Source: Planctomycetota bacterium
Lineage (GTDB): Bacteria; Planctomycetota; Planctomycetia; Isosphaerales; Isosphaeraceae
Assembly: GCA_021778575.1 (NCBI GenBank)
Contig: JAJYCH010000003.1
Coordinates: 1-24,715, forward strand
Length of the DNA: 24,715 nucleotides
Reading direction: 5' to 3'
Shown here: positions 8,961 through 17,466 of the stretch, in pieces
Position numbering within the stretch: position 1 is the first letter of the stretch
Layout of the letters: the number at the start of each line of letters is the position of its first letter
Position numbers and translations under genes: made by a program
Notes under the pieces: model-generated
The model's input: only the letters and a program-made list of their open reading frames with translations
Told to the model about the DNA's origin: nothing
Database searches by the model: none

Positions 8961-9161
8961 ATGGATGGCGGCTTCTTTGTAGGTATGTTTCTGGCCTTTG
9001 CCCTGATCGTGACGTTCGTGGCGGCCTTGATCGCCGCGATTCTCTGGGTCACCCTGCGTCACTGGATCGAGCGGCGCCGGATTCGCGAGGTGATCCGCCA
9101 GCACGAGTTATCGTCGAAATTTGGCTTTTACCAAGATTCGAGCGGCTTGACCCTCGAATGA
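8961..9161 (+). CDS. Small single-pass membrane protein
   Basis: A 66-residue protein with one long hydrophobic helix (about residues 5-31, FVGMFLAFALIVTFVAALIA) followed by a strongly basic cytoplasmic-type segment (RHWIERRRIREVIRQHE). A TGGAGA sequence lies about 8 bases before the ATG. It starts 36 bases after the upstream stop, and its own stop overlaps the next ATG (ATGA), which supports a real gene translated in an operon with the GH13 enzyme. I do not recognise a family; the function is unknown. Confidence 0.65.
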   Translation: MDGGFFVGMFLAFALIVTFVAALIAAILWVTLRHWIERRRIREVIRQHELSSKFGFYQDSSGLTLE

Positions 9162-10702
9162 ATCACCGGGGTAGTAACGCCGTGACCGAACCCAAGACTC
9201 CCGACTGGGTCCGCGACGCGATCTTCTACCAGATCTTTCCGGACCGCTTCGCGCGGAGCCAAACCGTGGCGAAGCCGACGAACCTCGAACCCTGGGGAGC
9301 CCCGCCGACACCCCAGGGCTATCAAGGTGGGGATCTTATCGGCGTTCTCGAACATCTGGATTATCTCGCTGATCTGGGAATCAACGCGATCTACTTCACG
9401 CCGGTCTTTCAGTCGGCGTCGAATCATCGCTACCACACGCACGACTATTTACGCGTCGACCCGATGCTCGGCGGTGACCAGGCGCTCCGGAAGCTGATCG
9501 ACGGAGCCCATGCCCGGGGGATGAAGGTCGTCCTCGACGGCGTCTTCAACCACGCCAGCCGGGGGTTCTTTCCCTTTCACGATATTCTCGAAAATGGCCC
9601 GAATTCGGCCTATCTCGACTGGTTCACCGTCCACGGCTGGCCGGTAAACGCCTACAACCACGACCAGCCCGCCGGCTACAACGCCTGGTGGGGCCTGCAT
9701 GCGTTGCCGAAGTTCCGGACCGAGACCCCAGCCGTCCGCGAGTACCTCTGGGACGTTGGCCGCCACTGGATCGAATTCGGAGCCGATGGCTGGCGGCTCG
9801 ACGTCGCTCACGAGATCGACGACCGCGAGTTCTGGGCCGAGTTTCGCCGCCGGGTCCACGCCGCCAATCCCGAGGCGTATATCGTTGGCGAGGTCTGGGA
9901 ACATCGACCGTTCGCCGCCCTGACGGATTTCGACCAGAATATCGACCGCACCGACGAAGCAACGCGGTGGCTGCGCGGCGATTGCTGGGACGCCTTGATG
10001 AATTATCTGTTCACAAGAATCTGTTTTGCCTTTTTCATCGGTTCCGCCATCAATAAGGACGAGCTGAAACGAACCAGTTTCTATCGGGTTGATCCCACGG
10101 GTGCCGAGGCATTCCAGAGTCAGGTCGAGAAGCTCCTGAGCCACTACCACCCCAACACCAGCGCCGTGATGATGAACCTGCTGGGAAGCCATGACCTGGC
10201 CCGATTCCTCCACTTTGCGCGGGGAGATAAATCGGCCTTGCGCCTCGCCACGCTCTTCCAAATGACCTTCCCCGGCGCACCGTCGATTTACTACGGCGAC
10301 GAGATCGGGATGACCGGCGGCAAGGACCCCGATAACCGCCGGGCATTCCCCTGGAACGAACCCGAAACCTGGGACAAGGAACTTCTCGGCGACTTCCGCA
10401 AGATGATCGCCTTGCGTAAAGAACGCCCGTCGCTCCGTCGAGGCTCCTTTACGTTTCTGTACGCCCAGGGGGACGTCGCCGCCTTTCTCCGGCAGCTCGG
10501 AGCCGAGTCGATCATTGTCGTCTTCAATACCGGGCAAAGCCGTACCCGGATCGACATTCCTACCCGGAACGACGTCGACGACGATCTCCAATTCAACGAG
10601 GTCTGGACCGATGCCCAGGTCCGGACCGAAAACGGCTCGCTCCATCAGATCGAGCTGGCACCCCGTTCCGCGAGGGTCTTCGCGACCAGCCCGATTTCAT
10701 GA
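9158..10702 (+). CDS. GH13 alpha-amylase-family glycosidase (cyclomaltodextrinase/neopullulanase-like)
   Basis: A 514-residue enzyme with a TIM-barrel starting almost at once (DAIFYQIFPDRFARS). All GH13 regions are present: I DGVFNH, II GWRLDVAHE with nucleophile D215, III VGEVW with acid/base E245, IV LLGSHD with D346, and the LPKF motif that resembles the MPKLN region of the neopullulanase/cyclomaltodextrinase group (GH13_20). Members of that group usually carry an N-terminal CBM34 domain and are about 580 residues; this one lacks it. There is no signal peptide, so it should degrade maltodextrins or cyclodextrins in the cytoplasm. The ATG overlaps the stop of the small membrane protein gene; a GTG at 9182 is an alternative start. 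The methyltransferase gene overlaps its stop. Confidence 0.92.
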   Translation: MNHRGSNAVTEPKTPDWVRDAIFYQIFPDRFARSQTVAKPTNLEPWGAPPTPQGYQGGDLIGVLEHLDYLADLGINAIYFTPVFQSASNHRYHTHDYLRVDPMLGGDQALRKLIDGAHARGMKVVLDGVFNHASRGFFPFHDILENGPNSAYLDWFTVHGWPVNAYNHDQPAGYNAWWGLHALPKFRTETPAVREYLWDVGRHWIEFGADGWRLDVAHEIDDREFWAEFRRRVHAANPEAYIVGEVWEHRPFAALTDFDQNIDRTDEATRWLRGDCWDALMNYLFTRICFAFFIGSAINKDELKRTSFYRVDPTGAEAFQSQVEKLLSHYHPNTSAVMMNLLGSHDLARFLHFARGDKSALRLATLFQMTFPGAPSIYYGDEIGMTGGKDPDNRRAFPWNEPETWDKELLGDFRKMIALRKERPSLRRGSFTFLYAQGDVAAFLRQLGAESIIVVFNTGQSRTRIDIPTRNDVDDDLQFNEVWTDAQVRTENGSLHQIELAPRSARVFATSPIS

Positions 10703-11484
10703 AATACCTCACCCCGCCCCCGGCCTGGCGACTTCCCGAAGGGGTCAATCCCTCGCTCTGGCAGTACGCCAATACCCCTCGGCTGGCGACCGAGGAAGAC
10801 GAATATTTCGAGGGGCATCCACTCTTCCGGTTCGATTCGGAAGCTCTGAAGACTCGGTTTATCGAGCCCGGTCCACTGGTCGACCTGGGCTGTGGGGCAG
10901 GTCGGCACTCGCTCCAGTTCGCCGGTCGAGGGTTTCCTGTCGCCGCCGTCGACCTCTCGGCCGCCATGCTCGGAGAGCTGGCTCGCAAGGCTGACGCGGC
11001 CGGACTGAGGCTCGACACGGTTCAAGCCAACCTCTGCCGGCTCGGTTGTTTCCCGGATGCCACGTTCACTTACTCCATCTCGATGTTCAGTACGCTGGGG
11101 ATGATCCGAGGTCGCGAGTCCCGGCGCAAGGCGCTGGCCGAGGCCCATCGGATTCTCAGGCCCGGCGGTCGGCTCGCGCTGCATGCTCACAACATCTGGC
11201 TCAACCTCAAGGACCCGCAAGGTCGGTTCTGGCTGATGGGGCAGGGGATGAAGTGGCTGACCGGCCGGCCCGGATTCGGCGATCGCAAGATGACCTATCG
11301 CGGAATCGCCGACATGGAAGTTCATCTCTTCACCTGGGGCGAGCTGGTCCGTGACATCCGCTCGGCCGGATTCCGGATCGACGAGGTCCTGCCTATCGAC
11401 GCCATTCGAGCGGAACCGATCGCCGTTCCCTGGCTCGGTCAAAGCGTGAGGGCCGGCGGCTGGATCGTCTTCGCCAGCCGCTGA
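10699..11484 (+). CDS. Class I SAM-dependent methyltransferase
   Basis: A 261-residue protein with the Rossmann SAM-binding motif VDLGCGAGRHS (residues 61-71), an acidic end of strand 2 (VAAVDLS), and a post-motif block RILRPGGRLALHAHN typical of the Methyltransf_11/25 group. Its ATG overlaps the GH13 stop codon (ATGA), so it is probably translationally coupled to that gene. The substrate cannot be read from the sequence. Co-occurrence with a GH13 enzyme could suggest a methylated sugar or polysaccharide product, but that is only inference. No terminator is evident after it. Confidence 0.85.
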   Translation: MKYLTPPPAWRLPEGVNPSLWQYANTPRLATEEDEYFEGHPLFRFDSEALKTRFIEPGPLVDLGCGAGRHSLQFAGRGFPVAAVDLSAAMLGELARKADAAGLRLDTVQANLCRLGCFPDATFTYSISMFSTLGMIRGRESRRKALAEAHRILRPGGRLALHAHNIWLNLKDPQGRFWLMGQGMKWLTGRPGFGDRKMTYRGIADMEVHLFTWGELVRDIRSAGFRIDEVLPIDAIRAEPIAVPWLGQSVRAGGWIVFASR

Positions 11485-11524
11485 TTGAGAGCGTTCTTCA
11501 AGAGGCTGTTGCGTCTTCTCTGGC

Positions 11525-11579
11525 GTAGGTTGGGCTCGGCCCGCCAGCTTCCATTCGTGGTGGGCCGATCCCACCCTGC
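11525..11579. repeat. Imperfect inverted repeat between convergent genes
   Basis: GTAGGTTGGGCTCGGCCCG begins an arm (11525-11545) that pairs at about 17 of 21 positions with 11559-11579, around a 13-base loop. It lies between the convergent methyltransferase and Uma2 genes. The arms resemble dispersed GC-rich palindromes seen in other bacterial genomes, but only one copy is in this window. It could also act as a bidirectional transcription stop, though there is no T run. Confidence 0.4.
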
Positions 11580-11608
11580 GGGACCGTTAAATCAATCTGC
11601 AAAACGCT

Positions 11609-12172
11609 TTAGACCTCTTCGAGCCAGCCGAAGATCGTGTCGATGGCGATCGCGAAGTCCGGCAAAACAGGCTCGCCGGTCAACTGATCGCCAACTTTGA
11701 GCGTCTCGATCTTCTGACCCGGACGCAGCACGCCGACCCGTTCGCCAATCGGCTCGATCAACCAGCCGAGCCGGGAACCATGCTTCAAAGAATGACGGAT
11801 TTTCCGCCGGAGTTCCCCGACCGTCTGACCGGGCGAAAGAATCTCGATGGTGAGATCGGGTGGAGTGGTGAACAACGGCGCCGGTTGACCTCGGCGAAAT
11901 CGGGGCAGGTGATCGGCCGAATAAAACGAGACGTCCGGCACCTGGGCCGCGCCACCGAAGACCGCCCGAAGCTCGGGACAGGCCCGACCGAGCCTACGAG
12001 GTCGGGCAAACGCATTGAGTACGGTCACAAGTTCCCCCTGAATCACACTATGCGGAAACAGGGGAGACATTTTTTGGATGACCCTTCCCTCAAGGAATTC
12101 GAGAGCGGGCTTGAATTCGGGCAAGTTCAGGAACTGTTCGAGCGACGACGATCTGGTCGAAGCCTGCCCCAT
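11609..12172 (-). CDS. Uma2-family (DUF820) PD-(D/E)xK nuclease-like protein
   Basis: A 187-residue protein matching the Uma2 family, which is abundant in cyanobacteria and planctomycetes. Visible family features are the N-terminal FLEGRVIQKMSP segment, then PDVSFYSADHLPR, the TIEILSPGQTVGELRRKI block carrying the nuclease-like Glu and Lys, and a WLIEPIGERVGVLRPG strand pair. The order matches a PD-(D/E)xK endonuclease fold. The biological role of these proteins is unknown; they often occur in many copies. It lies 14 bases downstream of the serine acetyltransferase gene on the same strand and may be co-transcribed with it without a functional link. Confidence 0.85.
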   Translation of the reverse strand: MGQASTRSSSLEQFLNLPEFKPALEFLEGRVIQKMSPLFPHSVIQGELVTVLNAFARPRRLGRACPELRAVFGGAAQVPDVSFYSADHLPRFRRGQPAPLFTTPPDLTIEILSPGQTVGELRRKIRHSLKHGSRLGWLIEPIGERVGVLRPGQKIETLKVGDQLTGEPVLPDFAIAIDTIFGWLEEV

Positions 12173-12186
12173 GAGTGACCCCTTCG

Positions 12187-13143
12187 TCAGATCTGGTAAT
12201 CGAAACCGACGCCCGCCGGGCTGTTCTCCGCTCCTCTGATCCGGAGCCGGGGGTCCTCGATCGTGACGATCGTGTGAGGCGCGATGGACCGCGTGATCCA
12301 GGCCGCCGAGCCCACGACCGAGTGCCGGCCGATCACTGTCTTGCCGCCGAGGATCGTCGCGTTCGCATAGATCACAACCCCGTCCTCGATCGTCGGGTGA
12401 CGCTTGGTCCCTCGGACAAGCTCGCCGGTCATCTCATCCTTGGGAAAACTCAGGGCGCCCAGAGTCACTCCCTGATAGACCTTCACCCCCTCGCCGATCT
12501 CCGTCGTCTCGCCGATGACGACGCCGGTCCCGTGGTCGATGAAGAACCGTCGCCCGATCGTGGCCCCGGGATGGATGTCGATCCCGGTCTTGGCGTGTGC
12601 ATATTCGGTCATCATCCGGGGGATCAACGGCACGCCGAGCTTGTAAAGTTCATGAGCGATCCGAAAGACGGTGACGGCGGCGATACCCGGATAGCAAAAC
12701 AGGATCTCATCGAGACCTCGGGCCGCCGGGTCGCCATCAAACGCCGCCTGAGCGTCGGCCGCGAGAACCTGACGAAGTTCCGGAATCGCTTCGAGCAGCC
12801 GGATCGCGGCAATCTGGGCATCACCGTCAAAATCCGTCTCCAGGTCGCGAGCCGCCCGGCAGTCGTGCCGCAGAGCCCGAGCAATCTGCGTGGTCAAGCG
12901 ATCATGGAGACTATAAATCAGGTCGCCGACGTGGTAGCCGACATTCCCCAGGTTCAGGTTCTGGCGCCGGCCATAGCCGGGGCAGAGGATCTCCCGCAGA
13001 TCACCCAGGATCTCAACGACCTCGCGATAGCTAGGCAGGGGCGAATGCCCGAGATGGTGTAAGCCGCCGCACTCTTCGTAAGTCTCGACAATCCGATCGG
13101 TGAGAGCGGGGAGCGATTCTTTCAATCGAACATCGGTGGCCAT
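12187..13143 (-). CDS. cysE: Serine O-acetyltransferase
   Basis: A 318-residue enzyme that transfers acetyl from acetyl-CoA to L-serine, the first step of cysteine synthesis. I chose ATG 13143 because AGAGGCG lies a few bases upstream on the minus strand; the frame extends 43 codons further but with no family similarity. The N-terminal half is the helical domain typical of the longer, EpsC/SrpH-like type. The C-terminal half is a left-handed beta helix ([20 protein letters not shown], then [20 protein letters not shown]) with catalytic D203-H204. A further hexapeptide series ([21 protein letters not shown]) follows. The chain ends in Ile (FDYQI), the residue type that binds O-acetylserine sulfhydrylase in the cysteine synthase complex. 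No cysK is adjacent. Confidence 0.92.
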   Translation of the reverse strand: MATDVRLKESLPALTDRIVETYEECGGLHHLGHSPLPSYREVVEILGDLREILCPGYGRRQNLNLGNVGYHVGDLIYSLHDRLTTQIARALRHDCRAARDLETDFDGDAQIAAIRLLEAIPELRQVLAADAQAAFDGDPAARGLDEILFCYPGIAAVTVFRIAHELYKLGVPLIPRMMTEYAHAKTGIDIHPGATIGRRFFIDHGTGVVIGETTEIGEGVKVYQGVTLGALSFPKDEMTGELVRGTKRHPTIEDGVVIYANATILGGKTVIGRHSVVGSAAWITRSIAPHTIVTIEDPRLRIRGAENSPAGVGFDYQI

Positions 13144-13419
13144 CGTCGGTCGCCTCTTCTGCTTAACCCCAGGAATCTGTCGCCAGAGACACCGAATCGA
13201 CGGTCGAGATGGGCATTCCTGAATGTTCCGGGGAATAAAGTCGATTTTAGGGTTGATAGGGACAAGGGTCAACTTCAGCCGGCCTCTCGACCGTCCCGGT
13301 CGCCGAGACTGAAACGGTCGGCACGGCTGAACTTGTGCGAATCACGAGGTCTGAGTACGATCCGCCGCAATTCCTTCGAGCCCGAATCCAGCGACCCCTC
13401 GACCACCGCGAGATCGACC

Positions 13420-16400
13420 ATGATCTGGAGTCTTGCCCATTTTCGGAGTCTGGTTCGCCCCGGGTCGGCAATGGCCATCGGCTGGGTCTTGGCTGGGATC
13501 GTGGCTTCGTCGGCTCACGGCGACTCCTCCCCGGCCGACCCACGACTTCAGGGGCTCCGGGCGACCAAGGGGGTCAAGGTTCGCCTGATCGCCGCCGAGC
13601 CGACGATCGTCGATCCCGCCGCCATGGCCTTTGATGACCAGGGCAACCTGTTCGTCGCCGAGTGGAAGCCCGCCGAGCGGTCGATCGAGACCTGGGAGAC
13701 GCTGCCGCTTCCCGAAGGAGGCACGACCCGCGTCCTCCGGAACCGGAAAAGTTCGACCGACGTGGTCAAACGGCTGAAGGACGCCGACGGGGACGGGTTT
13801 TTCGAAGCCTCCGAGGTCGTACTCGAAGGTTGCGAGCTGCCCACCTGCGTCTTCCCCTCGAAAAATTGTCTCTATCTGGCCTGCGTCGGTCGGCTCGAAA
13901 AATGGAGCGACGAGGACGGCGACGGCAAGTTCGAGACCAGAACGGTTCTGGCCGACGGTTTCTCGGCCATCGATCATCGCGGGCTGAGCTCGATCGCGCT
14001 CGGACCCGATGGCTGGCTCTATCTGACGACCGGCGATCATCAGAACCGGATTGTCGGGTCCGACGGCGCGCGGGTGGATCTCCTCGGGAACGGTGGCGTC
14101 CTGCGCTTGCGGCCCGATGGCTCACGCCTCTCGCTTTTCGCCATGGGTCTGCGAAATCCGCAGTCGGGCGTCGCGTTCGACGCGAATTTCCACCCGACCT
14201 TGATCGATGGCGACCATGAAGACGGGTCGAAGTTCCAGGGAAATCGTCTGATCCAGCCGGCGGAAGAGGCCGACTACGGCTGGCGGACCCGGATCGGCTC
14301 CCGCGATGGCTCGCCGGACTTTGACCGAGCGGCGGCTGCGGGCGAGCGTCCCGGTAAGCTCGGTCCACTGGCGAGGCTCGGCCGAGGCACTCCCTCGGGA
14401 CTCGTGATCTACAACGGCGTCGCCTTTCCCGAGTCGTTTCACGATCTCCGGATCGTGGCGGACCCGACTCGTCGAGCGGTTCACGGGTTCAAGATCGAGA
14501 ACCGTGGCGGCCTGGACGTTTTCCTCGGCGAAACAACCTTGCTGACGTCCGAGGACGATCAGTTCCGCCCGATCCAGGTCGCCGTCGGAGCGGATGGAGC
14601 GCTTTACGTACTTGATCGGCGCGGCCACTGGTCGGACCGGTCTCCGTCCAATGGAGAAGGGAAAGCCGGCCGGATCTATCAGCTTCAATGGGTCGGCGAC
14701 ACATCCAGCCCGGCGAAGCCGCTCAAGCCAAACCACTGGAAGCGACTGTTCGACGCCGACGCCAACCAGCTCGTGTTCAAGTACATCGCCTCGCCCGACC
14801 TCGCCGAGGCGAACCGGGCTCTCCGGGAACTGGTTGATCGCGGGGCCACGAACCTGCCTTATCTGATCGGCTACGCCACGAACACTTCGGCCGGCTTGCA
14901 CCAGCGGCTTCTGGGAATCCAGGGAGCCCGCCACTTCTGGTCCGAAACGGTCGAAAACGTGATGATCGCGCTGCTCAGCGATCCCGAGCCCGAGGTCCGC
15001 CGGCTCGCCGCTCAATCGCTCGGAAACGAGCCCAAAGGACCGACGATCCGACTGGTTCCCAAGCTCGCTCCGCACCTGGACGACCCCGACCCTCGGGTTG
15101 CCCGCGAGATCGTTCTGGCGCTGAGCCGACATGCCGAGTCGCGAGCCCAGCAATACGCGGCGGTCCTCCTCCGCTGGTTGTACACGCATCCTCAGGCGAA
15201 CCCGATCCTCAAGGACGGGTTCGTCCGAGGGATCGAACGGCTCGGCGATCCTGGTGTCGAGGAAGTCGCGCTGGCGATCCGGACACGGAGCGGTGTCGAG
15301 CGCGAAGTCGGAGTCAGTCTGTTCAATAGCCTCCGGGCCTCGGCCGCCGCCGAGCAAATCGAGGATCTGGTCAAGATCCCCGACCTCGCTCCCGCCGAGC
15401 GGATCGCCTTGATCCGCCAGTTCGCTGAATTTCCCGCCGGAATCACTCTGCCGACCCAAGGTCTGGCCGACTGGGCCGCCAAGCACGGCGAGTTGACGCC
15501 CGCCGAGAAAATCGCGATCCTCGACGCCTGTCGACTCTCCGGCAATCCCGTCTCGATCCTGGTCCTCTCGCTTCTGGAAAGCGACGACGAGTCGGTCCGC
15601 CAGGCCGCGACCCGACTCGCCGGATTATCGCGACCTCCCCGGGCTCTCGAACGGCTCGTCGAGCGCCTGAACGAAAAAGGGACGTCGGACAAAGAACGGC
15701 TCTTGCTGATCCAGACGCTGGGAGCCTTCGGTCCCAAAGCTTTCGCGGCGATCGAGCAAGCGTTCCGCCAGTCCGACGACCGACAATTCCGACTCTCCGC
15801 CCTGAATTCTCTGGCCAGAGCCGACCAGGTCAAAAGCCTGCCTGAACTCGAAACAACCCTGACAGCCACCGATCAAGCCCTGCGCGACCAGGCGGTCCGG
15901 ATTCTCGGGCAATCACTGGCGGGAAGCGAGATCCTGGCCCGCGCTTACCGGGACAAGACCATCGGCCGACGGGAACTACCCGCCGTTCTGCTCGCCTTGC
16001 GCGACCATGACCGAACCGAGACCCGCAAGCTCCGAGCCTCCATCGAGGACGAAGAAACCCGAGGCGGAGCGAGCCCGAGTTCGGCCGCGAACCAGGCAAT
16101 CCGTGACCAGTCGGGCGATCCCTGGACCGGGCTCGGCGTCTTCTTTCGCGAGTCGAGCCGCTGCTCGGGATGTCATCAGGTCGAGTCCCGTGGCTTCAAC
16201 CTCGGACCCAACCTGACCCTCGGAGCCTCCACGCCATCGAGCAACCACCTGCTCGATGCCATGCTCCGTCCGGCTCACGAGATCGCCGCGAATCACGGGT
16301 CGAGCCGGGTCACGCTCAAGGACGGACGAAGTTTTGTCGGGATCAGCCAGGCGAAAGACCCGAAGTTCACGACCATCCGCGAGGCGGACGGGCGCGAAGT

Positions 16401-17070
16401 CAGGATCGCCGCCGAACTGATCCGCGAAATCACCACCGAACCCGGCTCGCTGATGCCCGCGTCGATCGCTCTCGACCTGACGCCCGAAGAGATCACCCAG
16501 GTCATCGCTTTCCTCCAGAGCAAGCCCGCGCAGACGGCGTTAAAAAACGGACCCAAGCGGCTCGACCGGGTCCTGACCAGTGGCCCGTTCGAGGTCGGGG
16601 CCGATCGGCTCCGGATTCCGCTCGACCGAGTCGAGCTCGATCGGCCGCTTCCGGGCCAGGATGGCCGGACCGCCACGTGGACCGCTCAGGACGCGACGAA
16701 CTGGGGAAGCTTGAACCTCCGAGGATCGCTGGGATCGAAACCGGGCCGAGCTTATCTCGCCGTCTCGATCCGTTCCAGCCAGGACCAGGTCGCGGCGCTC
16801 CGCTTCGGCATCGAAGGAGCCTCGCGCGTCTATCTGAACGGGTCGAAAGTCGCCGATGTCTCCGAGCACGAACCGACGGCGCTGGTCCGAGCCTTCGACC
16901 CACCGCGCGAGACGACTCTGGCCCCATTACCCGATCTGGTCAGGCTCTCGCTCAAGTCGGGCGCGAACCTTCTGATCGTCGGTGTCGACCGAACAGGATT
17001 TGGCGACGCTCGGGCCGCGTTCGAGATCCTGGCTCCCGAGCCGATCGAGCTGGCCTTGCCCCAGAAATGA
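13420..17070 (+). CDS. PVC-type heme-binding CxxCH protein with propeller, HEAT repeats and C-terminal jelly-roll-like domain
   Basis: A 1216-residue exported protein typical of Planctomycetes and Verrucomicrobia. ATG 13420 starts a signal peptide (MAIGWVLAGIVASSAHG); the earlier in-frame ATG at 13333 is less likely. Residues about 45-430 form the PVC-type dehydrogenase beta-propeller (KVRLIAAEPTIVDPAAMAFD, GLSSIALGPDGWLYLTTGDH, GLRNPQSGVAFD). About 470-880 are helical HEAT-like repeats (DPEPEVRRLAAQSLG). A cytochrome c-like domain carries one heme motif, CSGCH (915-919), with a probable axial Met1012 in GSLMPAS. The last 150 residues are beta-rich (AALRFGIEGASRVYLNGSKV, SGANLLIVGVD), resembling a carbohydrate-binding jelly roll. 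It probably oxidises a sugar or alcohol in the periplasm, passing electrons to the heme; the substrate is unknown. It is transcribed away from cysE. Confidence 0.9.
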   Translation: MIWSLAHFRSLVRPGSAMAIGWVLAGIVASSAHGDSSPADPRLQGLRATKGVKVRLIAAEPTIVDPAAMAFDDQGNLFVAEWKPAERSIETWETLPLPEGGTTRVLRNRKSSTDVVKRLKDADGDGFFEASEVVLEGCELPTCVFPSKNCLYLACVGRLEKWSDEDGDGKFETRTVLADGFSAIDHRGLSSIALGPDGWLYLTTGDHQNRIVGSDGARVDLLGNGGVLRLRPDGSRLSLFAMGLRNPQSGVAFDANFHPTLIDGDHEDGSKFQGNRLIQPAEEADYGWRTRIGSRDGSPDFDRAAAAGERPGKLGPLARLGRGTPSGLVIYNGVAFPESFHDLRIVADPTRRAVHGFKIENRGGLDVFLGETTLLTSEDDQFRPIQVAVGADGALYVLDRRGHWSDRSPSNGEGKAGRIYQLQWVGDTSSPAKPLKPNHWKRLFDADANQLVFKYIASPDLAEANRALRELVDRGATNLPYLIGYATNTSAGLHQRLLGIQGARHFWSETVENVMIALLSDPEPEVRRLAAQSLGNEPKGPTIRLVPKLAPHLDDPDPRVAREIVLALSRHAESRAQQYAAVLLRWLYTHPQANPILKDGFVRGIERLGDPGVEEVALAIRTRSGVEREVGVSLFNSLRASAAAEQIEDLVKIPDLAPAERIALIRQFAEFPAGITLPTQGLADWAAKHGELTPAEKIAILDACRLSGNPVSILVLSLLESDDESVRQAATRLAGLSRPPRALERLVERLNEKGTSDKERLLLIQTLGAFGPKAFAAIEQAFRQSDDRQFRLSALNSLARADQVKSLPELETTLTATDQALRDQAVRILGQSLAGSEILARAYRDKTIGRRELPAVLLALRDHDRTETRKLRASIEDEETRGGASPSSAANQAIRDQSGDPWTGLGVFFRESSRCSGCHQVESRGFNLGPNLTLGASTPSSNHLLDAMLRPAHEIAANHGSSRVTLKDGRSFVGISQAKDPKFTTIREADGREVRIAAELIREITTEPGSLMPASIALDLTPEEITQVIAFLQSKPAQTALKNGPKRLDRVLTSGPFEVGADRLRIPLDRVELDRPLPGQDGRTATWTAQDATNWGSLNLRGSLGSKPGRAYLAVSIRSSQDQVAALRFGIEGASRVYLNGSKVADVSEHEPTALVRAFDPPRETTLAPLPDLVRLSLKSGANLLIVGVDRTGFGDARAAFEILAPEPIELALPQK

Positions 17071-17136
17071 ACTTCGGCAACGCGACCAACAGCGGGGTGG
17101 ACCCAGCTTTTCTGAGAGCTTGCGGACGGACTGGTT

Positions 17137-17276
17137 CTCTGGAGTGCGAGAGCTTGCTCTCGCTTTGCTTCGGGGAGCTTGCTCCACGGTCTTCGCGGGA
17201 AACCGGTTTGGCCAGGTCATTCGGCTCGGAGCAAGCTCCGGTCGCCAGAGCGAGAGCAAGCTCTCGCACTCCAGAG
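17137..17276. repeat. 140-bp inverted-terminal repeat element, copy 2
   Basis: It has the same length and orientation as the copy at 3501-3640, and by eye about 85% identity. The outer arms (17137-17166 and 17247-17276) differ from a perfect inverted repeat by one base (CGCTTT for CGCTCT). The interior GGAGCTTGCTCC and GGAGCAAGCTCC hairpins are conserved. Similarity to copy 1 continues rightward to about 17340 (CTTCGTCGG, then GACCAGAG..CCCCAGAAA). It occupies most of the 396-base gap between the PVC heme protein and the O-methyltransferase gene; I see no gene in the rest of that gap. Confidence 0.9.
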
Positions 17277-17466
17277 AGGCTTCGTCGGAAAGTTCCCGGA
17301 CAGAGCCGACCAGAGCCCCCCAGAAATTCCGGTTACACCCGAACAGCGGTCTCGTCGCGATCTCCAGCAACTCCGTTCCCAAACTCAACAGGCCTGCGTT
17401 AAGATTGACGATTGACGATGCGCTGATCGCCGCTCTCTTCCAGCCGACCGTCGTCTCGACCACGGA

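Noticed and set aside
12175..13062. 295-codon plus-strand frame opposite cysE
   Set aside because: It is a shadow of the serine acetyltransferase, which shows clear hexapeptide repeats and the catalytic His on the minus strand.
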